From the NCBI RefSeq assembly GCF_022549215.1, contig NZ_JAKZFC010000002.1, positions 434,001-498,000 on the forward strand: 64,000 nt of DNA, read 5' to 3'. Shown here one piece after another: positions 54,670-62,298 of this stretch. Below the pieces are notes generated by a model. The model was not told the origin of the DNA. It searched no databases and saw nothing but the letters and a program-made list of their open reading frames with translations. Positions within the stretch are counted from its first letter, which is position 1, and every line of letters starts with the position of its first letter. Position numbers and translations under genes: made by a program. Source of the stretch: Solibacillus palustris. Lineage in GTDB: Bacteria; Bacillota; Bacilli; Bacillales_A; Planococcaceae.

Positions 54670-54947
54670 TAGTCATCGCACGGTTATTGAAAGATGGACG
54701 CTTTAGCTATCCACGAATATTAAAAGAAGTAGAAGCTGAACTACGGATTGGTTCTACTCTTAGATTAAAGTTAATGGAAGATCTAGCAAGTATTAAAAAT
54801 CGAATCATTCGTTGGCTCGATCGATATTTTCCTGAATTCACTCAAGTCTTTCCTTCTTTCGGAAAAATGGCACTTACTGCATTAGAAAGAACACCAATGC
54901 CACAGGACATTCAAGGGAAAACCGCGGAAGACAGAGATCCATTGTAA
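54669..54947 (+). pseudogene. internal fragment of a second IS110-family transposase
   Basis: Opposite in orientation to the first and abutting it base to base. It reads LVIARLLKDGRFSYPRILKE and later RWLDRYFPEFTQVFPSFGKM, the central region of a different IS110 subgroup, and loses homology after PMPQDI near 54910. No start or catalytic C-terminal domain remains. The two fragments together record at least two rearrangements. Confidence 0.8.
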
Positions 54948-55251
54948 ATCAAAATAATGGATAAAAAAGCTAATGATTTCCATTAGTTTTAGCGAAGCGT
55001 ACGCTTTAATTGGTAATATAATCTATAAATTCAAGACTCTGTTTATCGGAGGGAAGAAAAATATTTTTCTTAAATCACGAAGTGATGGAAACCGTTGAAA
55101 TCTCAATGTTTATAGAGGGAGTTTAGTTCAATTAGGTTTTATAAAAAGGGAATAAAAGAAGTTTTGTCGAAATTATAAAAACTATTTTTTATAGGAATGT
55201 TTGTCAATTTTAACACTTTCCATAGAAAGAGAACAAAAGGGGTATTACTAA
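54948..55251. other. intergenic region with a small hairpin and R1 tail
   Basis: CTAATG / CATTAG hairpin at about 54968-54984 and an R1 right-half tail (GGAGTTTAGTTCAATTAGG, 55118-55136). Otherwise nothing recognised. Confidence 0.55.
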
Positions 55252-56127
55252 ATGAATAACAACTTTATTGAAAACATTCAATCTTTTTATTCTGATCTTT
55301 CCATTGAAGACTTTTACCTTAATGAAATTGGACAGAATAATGATGTGTTAATTGTAAACAAATCTTTGGTCTTTAGATTTCCAAAATATAGAAATGGGAT
55401 AATTCAATTAAGAAGAGAGACGGAAATTTTGAAATACATTAAAGGGATAGTCTCCACTCCTATTCCGAATCCAATTTATCAGTCTTTTGAAGAATTAGAA
55501 CCAGGTAAGGTCTTCACCGGCTATAAACTAATAGATGGTGTTCCTTTGTGGAAGGAAAGTTTAACAGGTGTTAAGAGTGTTGAGTTGGTTAAAGGGTTGG
55601 CAAAACAACTTGTCTCTTTTCTTGTAGAACTCCATTCTATTTCAGGAGAAAAAGCAAGTCGAGATTTGAAACTAAAGGTTCGTGACCCTCGTGAAGAGAT
55701 GTATAATCTGTATGATAAAATTCAAAATAAATTATTTCATTTTATCAGAAAAGACGCCCAAAAGGAAATATCGCAATTTTTTGAAAAGTCCCTAAAAGGG
55801 AAGGCATTCTCAAATATAGATATAACACTTATACACGGAGATTTTGGAGCAGCTAATATTTTGTGGAATCCAGAAAAAAGTATGATTTCAGGGATAATAG
55901 ACTTTGGTGGTTCGGGTTTAGGAGATCCGGCGTATGACTTTGCTGGAATACTCTCTAGCTATGGTGAAGATTTTTTTGATATTTGTATTAACCTATATCC
56001 TAACGGTAATGAAATATCTGAACGAGTTAAATTTTATAAAAGTACATTTGCTTTACAAGAAGCATTGCACGGGATTGAGAATGAAGATAGACAGGCTTTT
56101 GAAGATGGAATAAAAGATTATAGATAG
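55252..56127 (+). CDS. APH-family small-molecule phosphotransferase
   Basis: An antibiotic- or metabolite-kinase-like protein of 291 residues. The catalytic loop is LIHGDFGAANILWN near residue 194 and the metal-binding motif IIDFGGSGLGDPAYDFAGIL near 215. The N-lobe has VFRFPKYRNG with a candidate Lys. It could phosphorylate aminoglycosides or macrolides; resistance is not shown. ATG follows AAAAGGGG. R1 follows 8 nt after the stop, so it is a clear one-gene cassette-like unit. Confidence 0.88.
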   Translation: MNNNFIENIQSFYSDLSIEDFYLNEIGQNNDVLIVNKSLVFRFPKYRNGIIQLRRETEILKYIKGIVSTPIPNPIYQSFEELEPGKVFTGYKLIDGVPLWKESLTGVKSVELVKGLAKQLVSFLVELHSISGEKASRDLKLKVRDPREEMYNLYDKIQNKLFHFIRKDAQKEISQFFEKSLKGKAFSNIDITLIHGDFGAANILWNPEKSMISGIIDFGGSGLGDPAYDFAGILSSYGEDFFDICINLYPNGNEISERVKFYKSTFALQEALHGIENEDRQAFEDGIKDYR

Positions 56128-56134
56128 ATTGCTT

Positions 56135-56228
56135 GTTCAACTAACGGGGGCTTTACTTGAAGTTCATTGAGTTGCATATGCAGCTCTTTTTTCTTATTGA
56201 ACTAACGGAGCAATTTAGTTGAAGAAGG
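56135..56228 (+). repeat. R1 dispersed element, full bipartite copy
   Basis: TTCAACTAACGGGGGCTTTA, CTTGAAGTTCATT, palindrome GAGTTGCATATGCAGCTC with T6, then TTGAACTAACGGAGCAATTT and AGTTGAAGAAGG. This is close to the consensus. Confidence 0.92.
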
Positions 56229-56247
56229 AAAAAAACTTTTTCATGGG

Positions 56248-56709
56248 GTGATTAGAATTAGAGGCATAACTTTTGAAATTCCAAATGGTTATGGGAAATA
56301 TTTGTTTGAAATTTTAAATGATATAGAAATTAATGGATTGACTTGGCGGATTGGGGGTGGTGAATCTTATATAAAAGAAAATGGGGAACCACTATTTCCA
56401 TCTCTGTGTACAGTAAATGGGGAAACCTTACACGAGATAATTTCAAATGAAGAGTATTATCTTATATTCGTCGATTTAAAGGCATTTCCAAATAAGTTAG
56501 ATGTAAAAGAAATTTCGACTTATCAAGAATTTGTTAAAAGTGAATGTCAATTCGTACTCTTATTAATCGATTCATCATATGTAACGATTTATTCAAAAGA
56601 CCAAAACATAATTCAGCAATTGTTTTCTAAGGGAGTGAGTGCTGGTTATGAAAATATAGAGTATATTACAGATGAAAATGATAGAAATAAAACGTTGATA
56701 GCTTTTTAA
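56248..56709 (+). CDS. DUF2691 protein
   Basis: A soluble protein of 153 residues matching DUF2691 (start IRIRGITFEIPNGYGKYLFE). Function unknown. GTG at 56248 is the only good start; its ribosome-binding site (TCATGGGG) is weak. Single gene between two full R1 copies. Confidence 0.78.
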   Translation: MIRIRGITFEIPNGYGKYLFEILNDIEINGLTWRIGGGESYIKENGEPLFPSLCTVNGETLHEIISNEEYYLIFVDLKAFPNKLDVKEISTYQEFVKSECQFVLLLIDSSYVTIYSKDQNIIQQLFSKGVSAGYENIEYITDENDRNKTLIAF

Positions 56710-56755
56710 AATCCAATCGCACTTTTCAATTATGTAAATATTCGGAAATATTGTA

Positions 56756-56848
56756 CTTCAACTAACGGGGGCTTTAGCGGAAGATCATTGATTTTCAATG
56801 CAGCTCTTTTTTCTTGTTCAACTAACGAAGCAGTTTAGTTGAACAAGG
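56756..56848 (+). repeat. R1 dispersed element, full bipartite copy
   Basis: CTTCAACTAACGGGGGCTTT, an altered centre (GATTTTCAATGCAGCTC, pairing reduced), T6, then TTCAACTAACGAAGCAGTTT and AGTTGAACAAGGG. Confidence 0.9.
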
Positions 56849-56884
56849 GTCTTTGTTTTTTATGTTGACAAGGAGGTGAAATAT

Positions 56885-57322
56885 TTGAAAAGGGACTGTG
56901 TGTTTATAAGATTCAGTATAGTAGCTGATGTATGGCCAATTGAGGCATTTACAACTGAAATTGGAATCAATCCAACAGAAGCCTATAAAATTGGAGATAA
57001 TTATATTCGTGGGACAAGACAAAGTAAGCGATTTGAAACAGTATGGAGCTTGGAATCTGGAGAAATGAAGTTACATTATGAAATAAATATGGATAGTGAA
57101 TTTGAATCTCTGATTGCTCCGTTAAGACCACATATCAAATTAATTAATGAATACAAGGAAAAATATCAACTGACTTGTATTTTTTTCGTCCATTATAATT
57201 TTTATAACGCTCAAACACCGGGAAGGCGTTTAGATCCAAGCATAATCGCTTTTGCACATAGTATCGGTGCTATAATCGACATTTATATTGATAACGAAAC
57301 GGACTGGGATGACGAGGAATGA
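56885..57322 (+). CDS. DUF4279 protein
   Basis: A soluble protein of 145 residues matching DUF4279 (RFSIVADVWPIEAFTTEIGI at the start, FAHSIGAIIDIYID near the end). The domain is often found in immunity-type or accessory proteins; its function is unknown. TTG 56885 is placed 8 nt after AAGGAGG; a GTG at 56876 overlaps the site. One-gene unit flanked by R1. Confidence 0.82.
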   Translation: MKRDCVFIRFSIVADVWPIEAFTTEIGINPTEAYKIGDNYIRGTRQSKRFETVWSLESGEMKLHYEINMDSEFESLIAPLRPHIKLINEYKEKYQLTCIFFVHYNFYNAQTPGRRLDPSIIAFAHSIGAIIDIYIDNETDWDDEE

Positions 57323-57360
57323 TTTTGATGAAGTGTGTAATTAGTTTGTGAAGTATTGTA

Positions 57361-57454
57361 CTTAAAGTAACGAGTGCTTTAGTGAAAATCCGTTGAGCTG
57401 CTTAAGCAGCTCTTTTTTCTTATTCAACTAACGGGGTAGGGTAGTGAAGTAAGG
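57361..57454 (+). repeat. R1 dispersed element, full bipartite copy
   Basis: CTTAAAGTAACGAGTGCTTT, palindrome GAGCTGCTTAAGCAGCTC (perfect, all pairs kept with different bases) with T6, then TTCAACTAACGGGGTAGGGT and AGTGAAGTAAGG. Confidence 0.9.
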
Positions 57455-57516
57455 CTATGCTATAATAAAAATGTGAAAAGATGTTTTTTGAACTCAAATT
57501 CTAGGAGTGAAATAAA

Positions 57517-58278
57517 ATGCCGTTGACTTTTGCTCATCCAGCAGCAGTTTTACCTTTTTCAAGAAATAGTGAATATGTTAATTTCCTTGCATTGGTATTA
57601 GGTAGCATGTCACCTGATTTTGAGTATTTCCTACGAGGAAAGCCATATGGTGAGATTGGTCATACATTCTTTGGATTTATAGCTTTTAATCTTCCTATCT
57701 TAGTAGTCGTTTATTTTATTTATCAAACATGTATACATAGGACCTTATTTAGTCATTTGCCATCTGTATTGCAAGATACATATAATCAAAAAACAAGTTC
57801 ACCTAGTTTGTTTAAAATATTTGTATTTTTGTATTCTGCATTATTTGGAATGCTAACTCATATAGTCTGGGATTCGTTCACTCATTTTGGAGGATTTATG
57901 GTGACAAATTTATCAATCCTTTCTTATACTGTTCATATTTTTGATTTTAATATCCCAATCTTTAAGTTTCTTCAGCACGGTAGCACAATAGTTGGTATTA
58001 CTGTGATCATAGTATATATGTACTTTCGAACAGCAAGGAATAGATATAATAGTAATGAGACTACAAGACCCAAACAAAAATTCAAGTATTGGGGTAAAAT
58101 AGCATTGTTAACTGCACTTTTGTTTTGTTTATGGTATTTCATTGATAGAGTTTCGATTGAATTTTATGGCATTATTGTTGTTCGAATAATAGATTCAGCT
58201 TTGATTAGTTTGTTAGTTGTTTCATTATATTTTAATCACTTTAATAGAGAAAAGACAGGAGATCTTTTATTAAAGTAA
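57517..58278 (+). CDS. DUF4184 membrane protein
   Basis: A membrane protein of 253 residues with about six spans. The N-terminal PLTFAHPAAVLPF with conserved His and LGSMSPDFEYFLRG, then LTHIVWDSFTH, match DUF4184, which resembles metal-dependent membrane hydrolases (YdjM type). The role is unknown. ATTCTAGGAGTG precedes the ATG. Its last codons run into the next R1 element. Confidence 0.87.
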   Translation: MPLTFAHPAAVLPFSRNSEYVNFLALVLGSMSPDFEYFLRGKPYGEIGHTFFGFIAFNLPILVVVYFIYQTCIHRTLFSHLPSVLQDTYNQKTSSPSLFKIFVFLYSALFGMLTHIVWDSFTHFGGFMVTNLSILSYTVHIFDFNIPIFKFLQHGSTIVGITVIIVYMYFRTARNRYNSNETTRPKQKFKYWGKIALLTALLFCLWYFIDRVSIEFYGIIVVRIIDSALISLLVVSLYFNHFNREKTGDLLLK

Positions 58279-58358
58279 TGGGTGCTTTAGCAAAACAAGT
58301 GGCTGCCTTTAGGGGTAGCTTTTTCTTCTGGAACTAATGTGGCAGTTTAGTTCAATAA
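58268..58358 (+). repeat. R1 dispersed element overlapping a stop codon
   Basis: TTAAAGTAATGGGTGCTTTA, GTGGCTGCCTTTAGGGGTAG with T run as the central hairpin, then GGAACTAATGTGGCAGTTTA and GTTCAA. The TAA of the DUF4184 gene lies inside the left unit. Confidence 0.82.
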
Positions 58359-58377
58359 AAATAATTTTAAAATACCC

Positions 58378-58409
58378 TTTACCCTGTACCTTAGTACAGG
58401 GTTTATAAT
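58378..58409 (+). promoter_or_regulatory. MerR-type promoter and operator
   Basis: TTTACC (58378-58383) and TATAAT (58404-58409) are separated by a 20-nt spacer, too long for normal SigA use but standard for MerR activation by DNA untwisting. The spacer contains the perfect dyad ACCCTGTAC-CTTA-GTACAGGGT (58381-58402). Confidence 0.88.
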
Positions 58410-58427
58410 TTATATGGAGGGATTCAT

Positions 58428-58829
58428 TTGAGATATAGAATTAGTGAACTTGCTGAAAAGTGTAATGTAAATAAAGAAACAATTAGATACTACGAAAAGA
58501 AAGGTTTACTTTCTGAACCATCCCGAACAGATTCAGGATATAGGGTTTATTCAGATGATACTGTTAATCGCATAAATTTTATCAAACGAATGCAAGACTT
58601 AGGATTTTCTTTAGCAGAAATTAATAAATTACTTGGAGTTGTTGATAAAGATAATGAAAGATGTAGGGATATGTATGACTTTGTAAGTCAAAAAATTGAT
58701 GATGTACAAGACAAAATTAGAGATTTAAAACGAATTGAAAACATGCTAATAAAATTAAAAGAATGTTGTCCTGATGAAAAATCCCTACATGAATGTCCTA
58801 TTATTGAAACATTAATGAATCGTAATTAA
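58428..58829 (+). CDS. merR: mercury-responsive MerR regulator
   Basis: A protein of 133 residues. The winged HTH (about 1-70) starts YRISELAEKCNVNKETIRYY. The dimer helix follows. Cys79, Cys114 and Cys123 are exactly the three Hg(II) ligands described for Bacillus MerR, and an extra Cys113 is adjacent. The start is TTG after TGGAGGGATT. It autoregulates from the dyad promoter just upstream and is cotranscribed with the metallochaperone gene. No merA, merB or merT follows. Confidence 0.92.
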   Translation: MRYRISELAEKCNVNKETIRYYEKKGLLSEPSRTDSGYRVYSDDTVNRINFIKRMQDLGFSLAEINKLLGVVDKDNERCRDMYDFVSQKIDDVQDKIRDLKRIENMLIKLKECCPDEKSLHECPIIETLMNRN

Positions 58830-58842
58830 AGGTGGGAAAACG

Positions 58843-59304
58843 ATGGATTGTTGTAGTAGTAAGGTTAATAAAGTAAAAATAGAAAATGATGGTATTTGTC
58901 CAACTTGTAATAATAAAGCAAAAAACGTAAAGTTGATTACACTAAAGTCATTACTTAAACCGACCGCATTAGAAACTTTAAATGCAAATGTAAATCACTA
59001 TTTCTGTTCAAGCAAAGAGTGTGATGTAGTTTATTTTGATACTGATAATAAGAAGTATTTTACATCTGATACAAAGGTTGCTTTACATCAAAAAGATGAC
59101 TACGTAACGACACCTATTTGCTATTGCTTTGACTGGACAAAAGAGAAACTTGAGAATTATGTAAAACAAGAACTTTTCCCTAATCCAATTGAACATATTC
59201 GAGAAAATATAAAGGAAAACCGATGTGGTTGTGAGGTAAACAATCCACAAGGGAGTTGCTGTTTGGGTAATGTTACAAAGTATATAAAAAGTATTAAAAG
59301 TTAA
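58843..59304 (+). CDS. CopZ-type Fe-S/zinc metallochaperone
   Basis: A Cys-rich protein of 153 residues resembling the N-terminal domain of Archaeoglobus CopZ. Clusters: CC at 3-4, CPTC near 20, CSSKEC near 55, CYCFDW near 89, and RCGCEVNNPQGSCCLGNV near 126-143. Such proteins bind a [2Fe-2S] cluster and zinc and help deliver copper. Here it lies 13 nt after merR under a MerR promoter, so mercury or another soft metal is the likely inducer. AAAGGTGGG precedes ATG. Confidence 0.85.
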   Translation: MDCCSSKVNKVKIENDGICPTCNNKAKNVKLITLKSLLKPTALETLNANVNHYFCSSKECDVVYFDTDNKKYFTSDTKVALHQKDDYVTTPICYCFDWTKEKLENYVKQELFPNPIEHIRENIKENRCGCEVNNPQGSCCLGNVTKYIKSIKS

Positions 59305-59385
59305 TTTGAATCTTTAACTCCCCATGAAAGAACATAATAATCTTTTATTCTTTGTGGTGAAGTGGTGATTTTTGCGCTTCATGGA

Positions 59386-59452
59386 TGGCTAACGGGTGCT
59401 TTCGTATTATATAGTTCAGCCAGAACTTTCTGGTTGAACTTTTTTTATTTAG
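59386..59452 (+). repeat. R1-like fragment with terminator
   Basis: GGCTAACGGGTGCTTT, then AGTTCAGCCAGA pairing with TCTGGTTGAACT, followed by T7. It ends the merR operon. Confidence 0.7.
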
Positions 59453-59459
59453 ATTTATT

Positions 59460-59686
59460 CTAGCAGTAGCCAGGGTAGAACGTACGGGGGCGTGGGACAT
59501 TGATCCCGTCGACTAAACTGTTCACCCCCTACTTGTAGAAATATGTTTGAGGCTGGTTGGGACTAAGATCTCGTATAACAAGCGAAGCTATAATACTACT
59601 TGGAGGAATAGGGGTTACTGGTGAATACGTTAGAGGAGGAGAAAAAATGAACCCAGTAGTGGGTATTGATGTAGCCAAAGAAGAAA
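59460..59686 (+). mobile_element. IS110 left-end relic with bridge-RNA region and first codons
   Basis: About 185 nt of structured, GC-richer non-coding DNA (a GGGGGCGTGGGAC arm facing GTTCACCCCC around an inner GGGAC/GTC pairing) lead to AGAGGAGGA and ATG at 59647, encoding MNPVVGIDVAKEES, the universal N-terminus of IS110 recombinases. It breaks off after 14 codons at an R1 fragment. In the IS110 group this left non-coding end encodes the bridge RNA. It is a copy different from the 53.4 kb transposase. Confidence 0.72.
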
Positions 59687-59784
59687 GTGTGGTTTAGTTC
59701 AATAACGAACTTCAACAATCGGGCGCAATTCCAGAATTCAAATTGCGCTCTATCTTCAAGTAAAGGGCCAGATTGTGGAATAAC
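59687..59784 (+). repeat. R1 tail followed by full R2 element
   Basis: GTGTGGTTTAGTTCAATAAC (R1 right tail) then the only full-length R2 copy (59710-59784): TTCAACAATCGGGC, a terminator-like hairpin in which GCGCAATT pairs with AATTGCGC and is followed by TCTATCTT, then GGGCCAGATTGTGGAATAAC. The layout parallels R1: outer hairpin unit, central terminator, outer hairpin unit. Confidence 0.8.
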
Positions 59785-59949
59785 AGTTTATTAGAATTAA
59801 GTAAAAAAGTAATCCCTCTTTTCTCAAGGCGATATGTAAAGTAAGCGACTAGGGGACTTCTCTATTCCTTCTAACTTCCAACATTTATCTATTTGCCGAT
59901 ATTTACCAATGATCTTCCAACCTTAAACTTCGATAGGAATAACACAAAA

Positions 59950-59985
59950 AAAGTTAACTAGTAAGAACTAGTTAACTTTACATAA
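59950..59985. terminator. perfect hairpin, probable terminator of the coat gene
   Basis: AAAGTTAACTAGT-AAGA-ACTAGTTAACTTT with an A run on the left, so it ends transcripts from the minus-strand gene whose stop is at 60035. Confidence 0.85.
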
Positions 59986-60034
59986 TATGAATGAAATAAC
60001 ACACTCTTCGGATAGTTAAAAATCGCCTGAAGTT

Positions 60035-60397
60035 TTAAAATAATAAGTTATTCCAAAAGGAGTTACTTCTCTTGCGTCGGTGATTTCGCGAAGTACGACG
60101 TATCCTGCTCGTGCGTCGATGTTTTCGCGAAGTACGACGTACGCTGCTCGTGCGTCGGTGATTTCGCGAAGTACGACGTATCCTGCTCGTGCGTCGATGT
60201 TTTCGCGAAGTACGACGTACGCTGCTCGTGCGTCGGTGATTTCGCGAAGTACAATGTACCCTGCTCGTGCGCCGTTGTTTTCGCGAAGTACGACGTACCC
60301 TGCTCGTGCGACGTTCGTTACTAATAGGATCTTGGTGCATAAAGTGACCTAACCCTAAGTTGTTGGCCCTTTCTGCTGCATTTTGTATAAATGACAT
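60035..60397 (-). CDS. CotG-like Arg/Ser-Thr repeat spore-coat protein
   Basis: A protein of 120 residues. After a 35-residue lead, the rest is a tandem array with a 13-residue period (39 bp in DNA): RRTSRKHRRTSRI alternating with RRTSRNHRRTSSV, about six units, then a short basic tail. B. subtilis CotG has the same build, 13-residue basic Ser repeats, and is divergent from cotH; here too CotH is divergent. The Thr-Ser in each unit are candidate CotH phosphorylation sites. ATG 60397 follows GGAGGG. Shadow frames on both strands are caused by the repeats. Confidence 0.85.
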   Translation of the reverse strand: MSFIQNAAERANNLGLGHFMHQDPISNERRTSRVRRTSRKQRRTSRVHCTSRNHRRTSSVRRTSRKHRRTSRIRRTSRNHRRTSSVRRTSRKHRRTSRIRRTSRNHRRKRSNSFWNNLLF

Positions 60398-60576
60398 ATT
60401 CAACCCTCCTTCATCTTTTTTAGAGAAAAAAGGTAGATTCCATTCTCAAAAAGAAATAAACCCATGCCTCTGCACTTTTTTCCCTTATAGTAATTTATGA
60501 AGTTGAATTAAAGATGTTTGAGTCAATCGCATATTGTTTTATACGAATAATTTAAAAATGAAAGGAAAGATTTCGC

Positions 60577-61668
60577 GTGGATAAAGATAGAATAATACCT
60601 GAATATCAGCTTTTTATTCATCCTTTAGATTTAAGTGAACTTCGGAAAGATATATGGTGTGATGATCCTATCCCTGCCAAGCTAACGATTAATAAAAGAA
60701 AGTATGATATTGATATCGCCTACCGTGGCTCACATATCCGAGGTTTTCGAAAGAAGTCGTATCACATTTCGTTTAATAAACCCAGTACTTATAGAAATAC
60801 CAAAGAAATTCATATCAACGCAGAATATAAAGATCCTTCTCTCTTAAGAAATAAACTATCGCTAGATTTTTTCAATGAAATAGGATGCTTATCGCCAAAA
60901 TCCCAATTTATAAATATGAAATTGAATGGGAAAAATGAGGGGGTATATTTGGAATTAGAATCAGTGGATGAGCATTTCCTAAAGAATCGACAACTACCGC
61001 AAGGACCAATATTCTATGCGGTTGATGGCGATGCTAACTTTTCATTGATGAGTGACCTTGATAAAGAAGTAAAGAAATCACTTAATGTTGGCTATGAACT
61101 AAAATATGGGACGGAACAAGATGAATTTCATTTGCAAAAAATGATTATTGAAATTAATACTATTCCAAAAGATGAATTTGAGAATGAAATTGTAAAATAT
61201 CTCAACGTTGATCAATATCTTATTTGGTTAGCAGGCGTTGTTTTCACCCAAAATTTTGATGGTTTTGTTCATAATTATGCATTGTACCAGAATAGCGAAA
61301 CTAGGCTATTCGAAATCATCCCGTGGGATTACGATGCAACATGGGGAAGGGATGTAAACGGGAAAGTGATGGAGGAGGACTATTTAAGAATCGAAGGATT
61401 TAATACGCTTACCGCAAGAATTCTCGACGTAAAAACATTTCGACATCAATACAAAAATTTGCTAATAGTTATTTTAAACAACCAATTTAATGTAGACTAT
61501 TTGAAACCGAAAATACAAGGTATGCATGATTTAATAAGGCCTTATATTGAAAAAGATCCTTATAAAAAAGACGATATCCATTTATTTGATAAGGAACCAG
61601 AGTATATATTGGATTTTATTGAAGCACGGGCTAAATATATAAAAAGGAAATTAGATTCATTAGATTAA
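60577..61668 (+). CDS. cotH: spore-coat protein kinase CotH
   Basis: Secretory-type atypical kinase that phosphorylates basic Ser-rich coat proteins (CotB, CotG) in Bacillus. A protein of 363 residues with a typical CotH core: RGSHIRGFRKKSYHISFNKP near residue 50, YLELESVDEHFL near 129, QNFDGFVHNYALY near 226 and the metal-binding IPWDYDATWGRD near 247. The start is GTG 60577. Divergent from the CotG-like gene across 179 nt; I could not assign SigK or SigE boxes with confidence. A terminator follows. Confidence 0.92.
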   Translation: MDKDRIIPEYQLFIHPLDLSELRKDIWCDDPIPAKLTINKRKYDIDIAYRGSHIRGFRKKSYHISFNKPSTYRNTKEIHINAEYKDPSLLRNKLSLDFFNEIGCLSPKSQFINMKLNGKNEGVYLELESVDEHFLKNRQLPQGPIFYAVDGDANFSLMSDLDKEVKKSLNVGYELKYGTEQDEFHLQKMIIEINTIPKDEFENEIVKYLNVDQYLIWLAGVVFTQNFDGFVHNYALYQNSETRLFEIIPWDYDATWGRDVNGKVMEEDYLRIEGFNTLTARILDVKTFRHQYKNLLIVILNNQFNVDYLKPKIQGMHDLIRPYIEKDPYKKDDIHLFDKEPEYILDFIEARAKYIKRKLDSLD

Positions 61669-61688
61669 GTTGTTGCATCATCTTACAA

Positions 61689-61724
61689 AACCCTCTTTCC
61701 ATGAGGTAAGGGGGTTGCCTTTTG
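61689..61724 (+). terminator. intrinsic terminator of cotH
   Basis: AACCCTCTT pairs with AAGGGGGTT (one G-T pair) around 10 nt, followed by GCCTTTT. Confidence 0.75.
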
Positions 61725-61761
61725 AAGGGGTTCGAGAATTATACACCACGGTAGTTCAAAA

Positions 61762-61950
61762 ATAAGGTTAATAGAATTATTAAACTTAGAGAACTTAGTC
61801 GCAGATGTAATTGTTCAATTTTTAACAAAAGAAGATTTAGTATCAAAGAAAACTAAGCAAGAATTACATCAGTATTTTGAGGAATTAAAGTACTCAATTA
61901 ATACTTCTCAATCCACCCATAATGTGCAACAATCGGGCGCGATTGTTTAA
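61762..61950 (+). pseudogene. C-terminal remnant of an unidentified gene
   Basis: An open phase without a start: RLIELLNLENLVADVIVQFL, TKEDLVSKKTKQELHQYFEE, then STHNVQQSGAIV and a stop. The last eight codons are R2 sequence, so the original gene was cut and its frame closed by the repeat. Family not recognised. Confidence 0.45.
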
Positions 61951-62061
61951 TAAGCGTCTCTGTTCTTATTCAACTAACGGGGGGCTTTACTTGAAGATCA
62001 TTGAGTTGCATATGCATCTCTTTTTTCTTATTAAACTAACGAAGCAGTTTAGTTGAACAAG
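61927..62061 (+). repeat. R2 unit joined to full R1 copy
   Basis: CAACAATCGGGCGCGATTGT (R2), 15 nt, then R1: TTCAACTAACGGGGGGCTTT, GAGTTGCATATGCATCTC with T6, and TTAAACTAACGAAGCAGTTT, AGTTGAACAAG. Confidence 0.9.
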
Positions 62062-62192
62062 TAGGAATAGAAGATTATTTTAAGCAGATATACCAAAGCG
62101 GAATTTTAAATTTTATCACTATATTGAATGGAAATCTGAAAAAAGTGAAGTAAGTGAGGTGTGAACTAAATATGTGTATGAGTAAAGAAATA

Positions 62193-62223
62193 AAAATAGG
62201 GTCACTCGGCGAATAGTGACCCT
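62193..62223 (-). terminator. terminator of the YjcZ gene
   Basis: AGGGTCACT pairs with AGTGACCCT around CGGCGAAT; on the minus strand a T run (ATTTTTAT) follows. A second dyad, CTAGCTAT / ATAGCTAG (62251-62284), lies closer to the gene. Confidence 0.8.
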
Positions 62224-62298
62224 AAACCAAGAAATAAGAATGGAGGTGCCTAGCTATTATCATTCATTGACAATCATAGCTAGTAACAGATGTTTTTG

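Noticed and set aside
60071-60320. Possible CRISPR array (regular near-identical repeats)
   Set aside because: Units are contiguous, with no unique spacers, and code for a 13-residue protein repeat.
60063-60352. Plus- and minus-strand repeat frames (YAKSPTHEQ-like and SRSTTYPAR-like)
   Set aside because: They are by-products of the 39-bp DNA repeat, which keeps all frames open. Only the Arg/Thr/Ser frame has a ribosome-binding site, a non-repeat head and a terminator.
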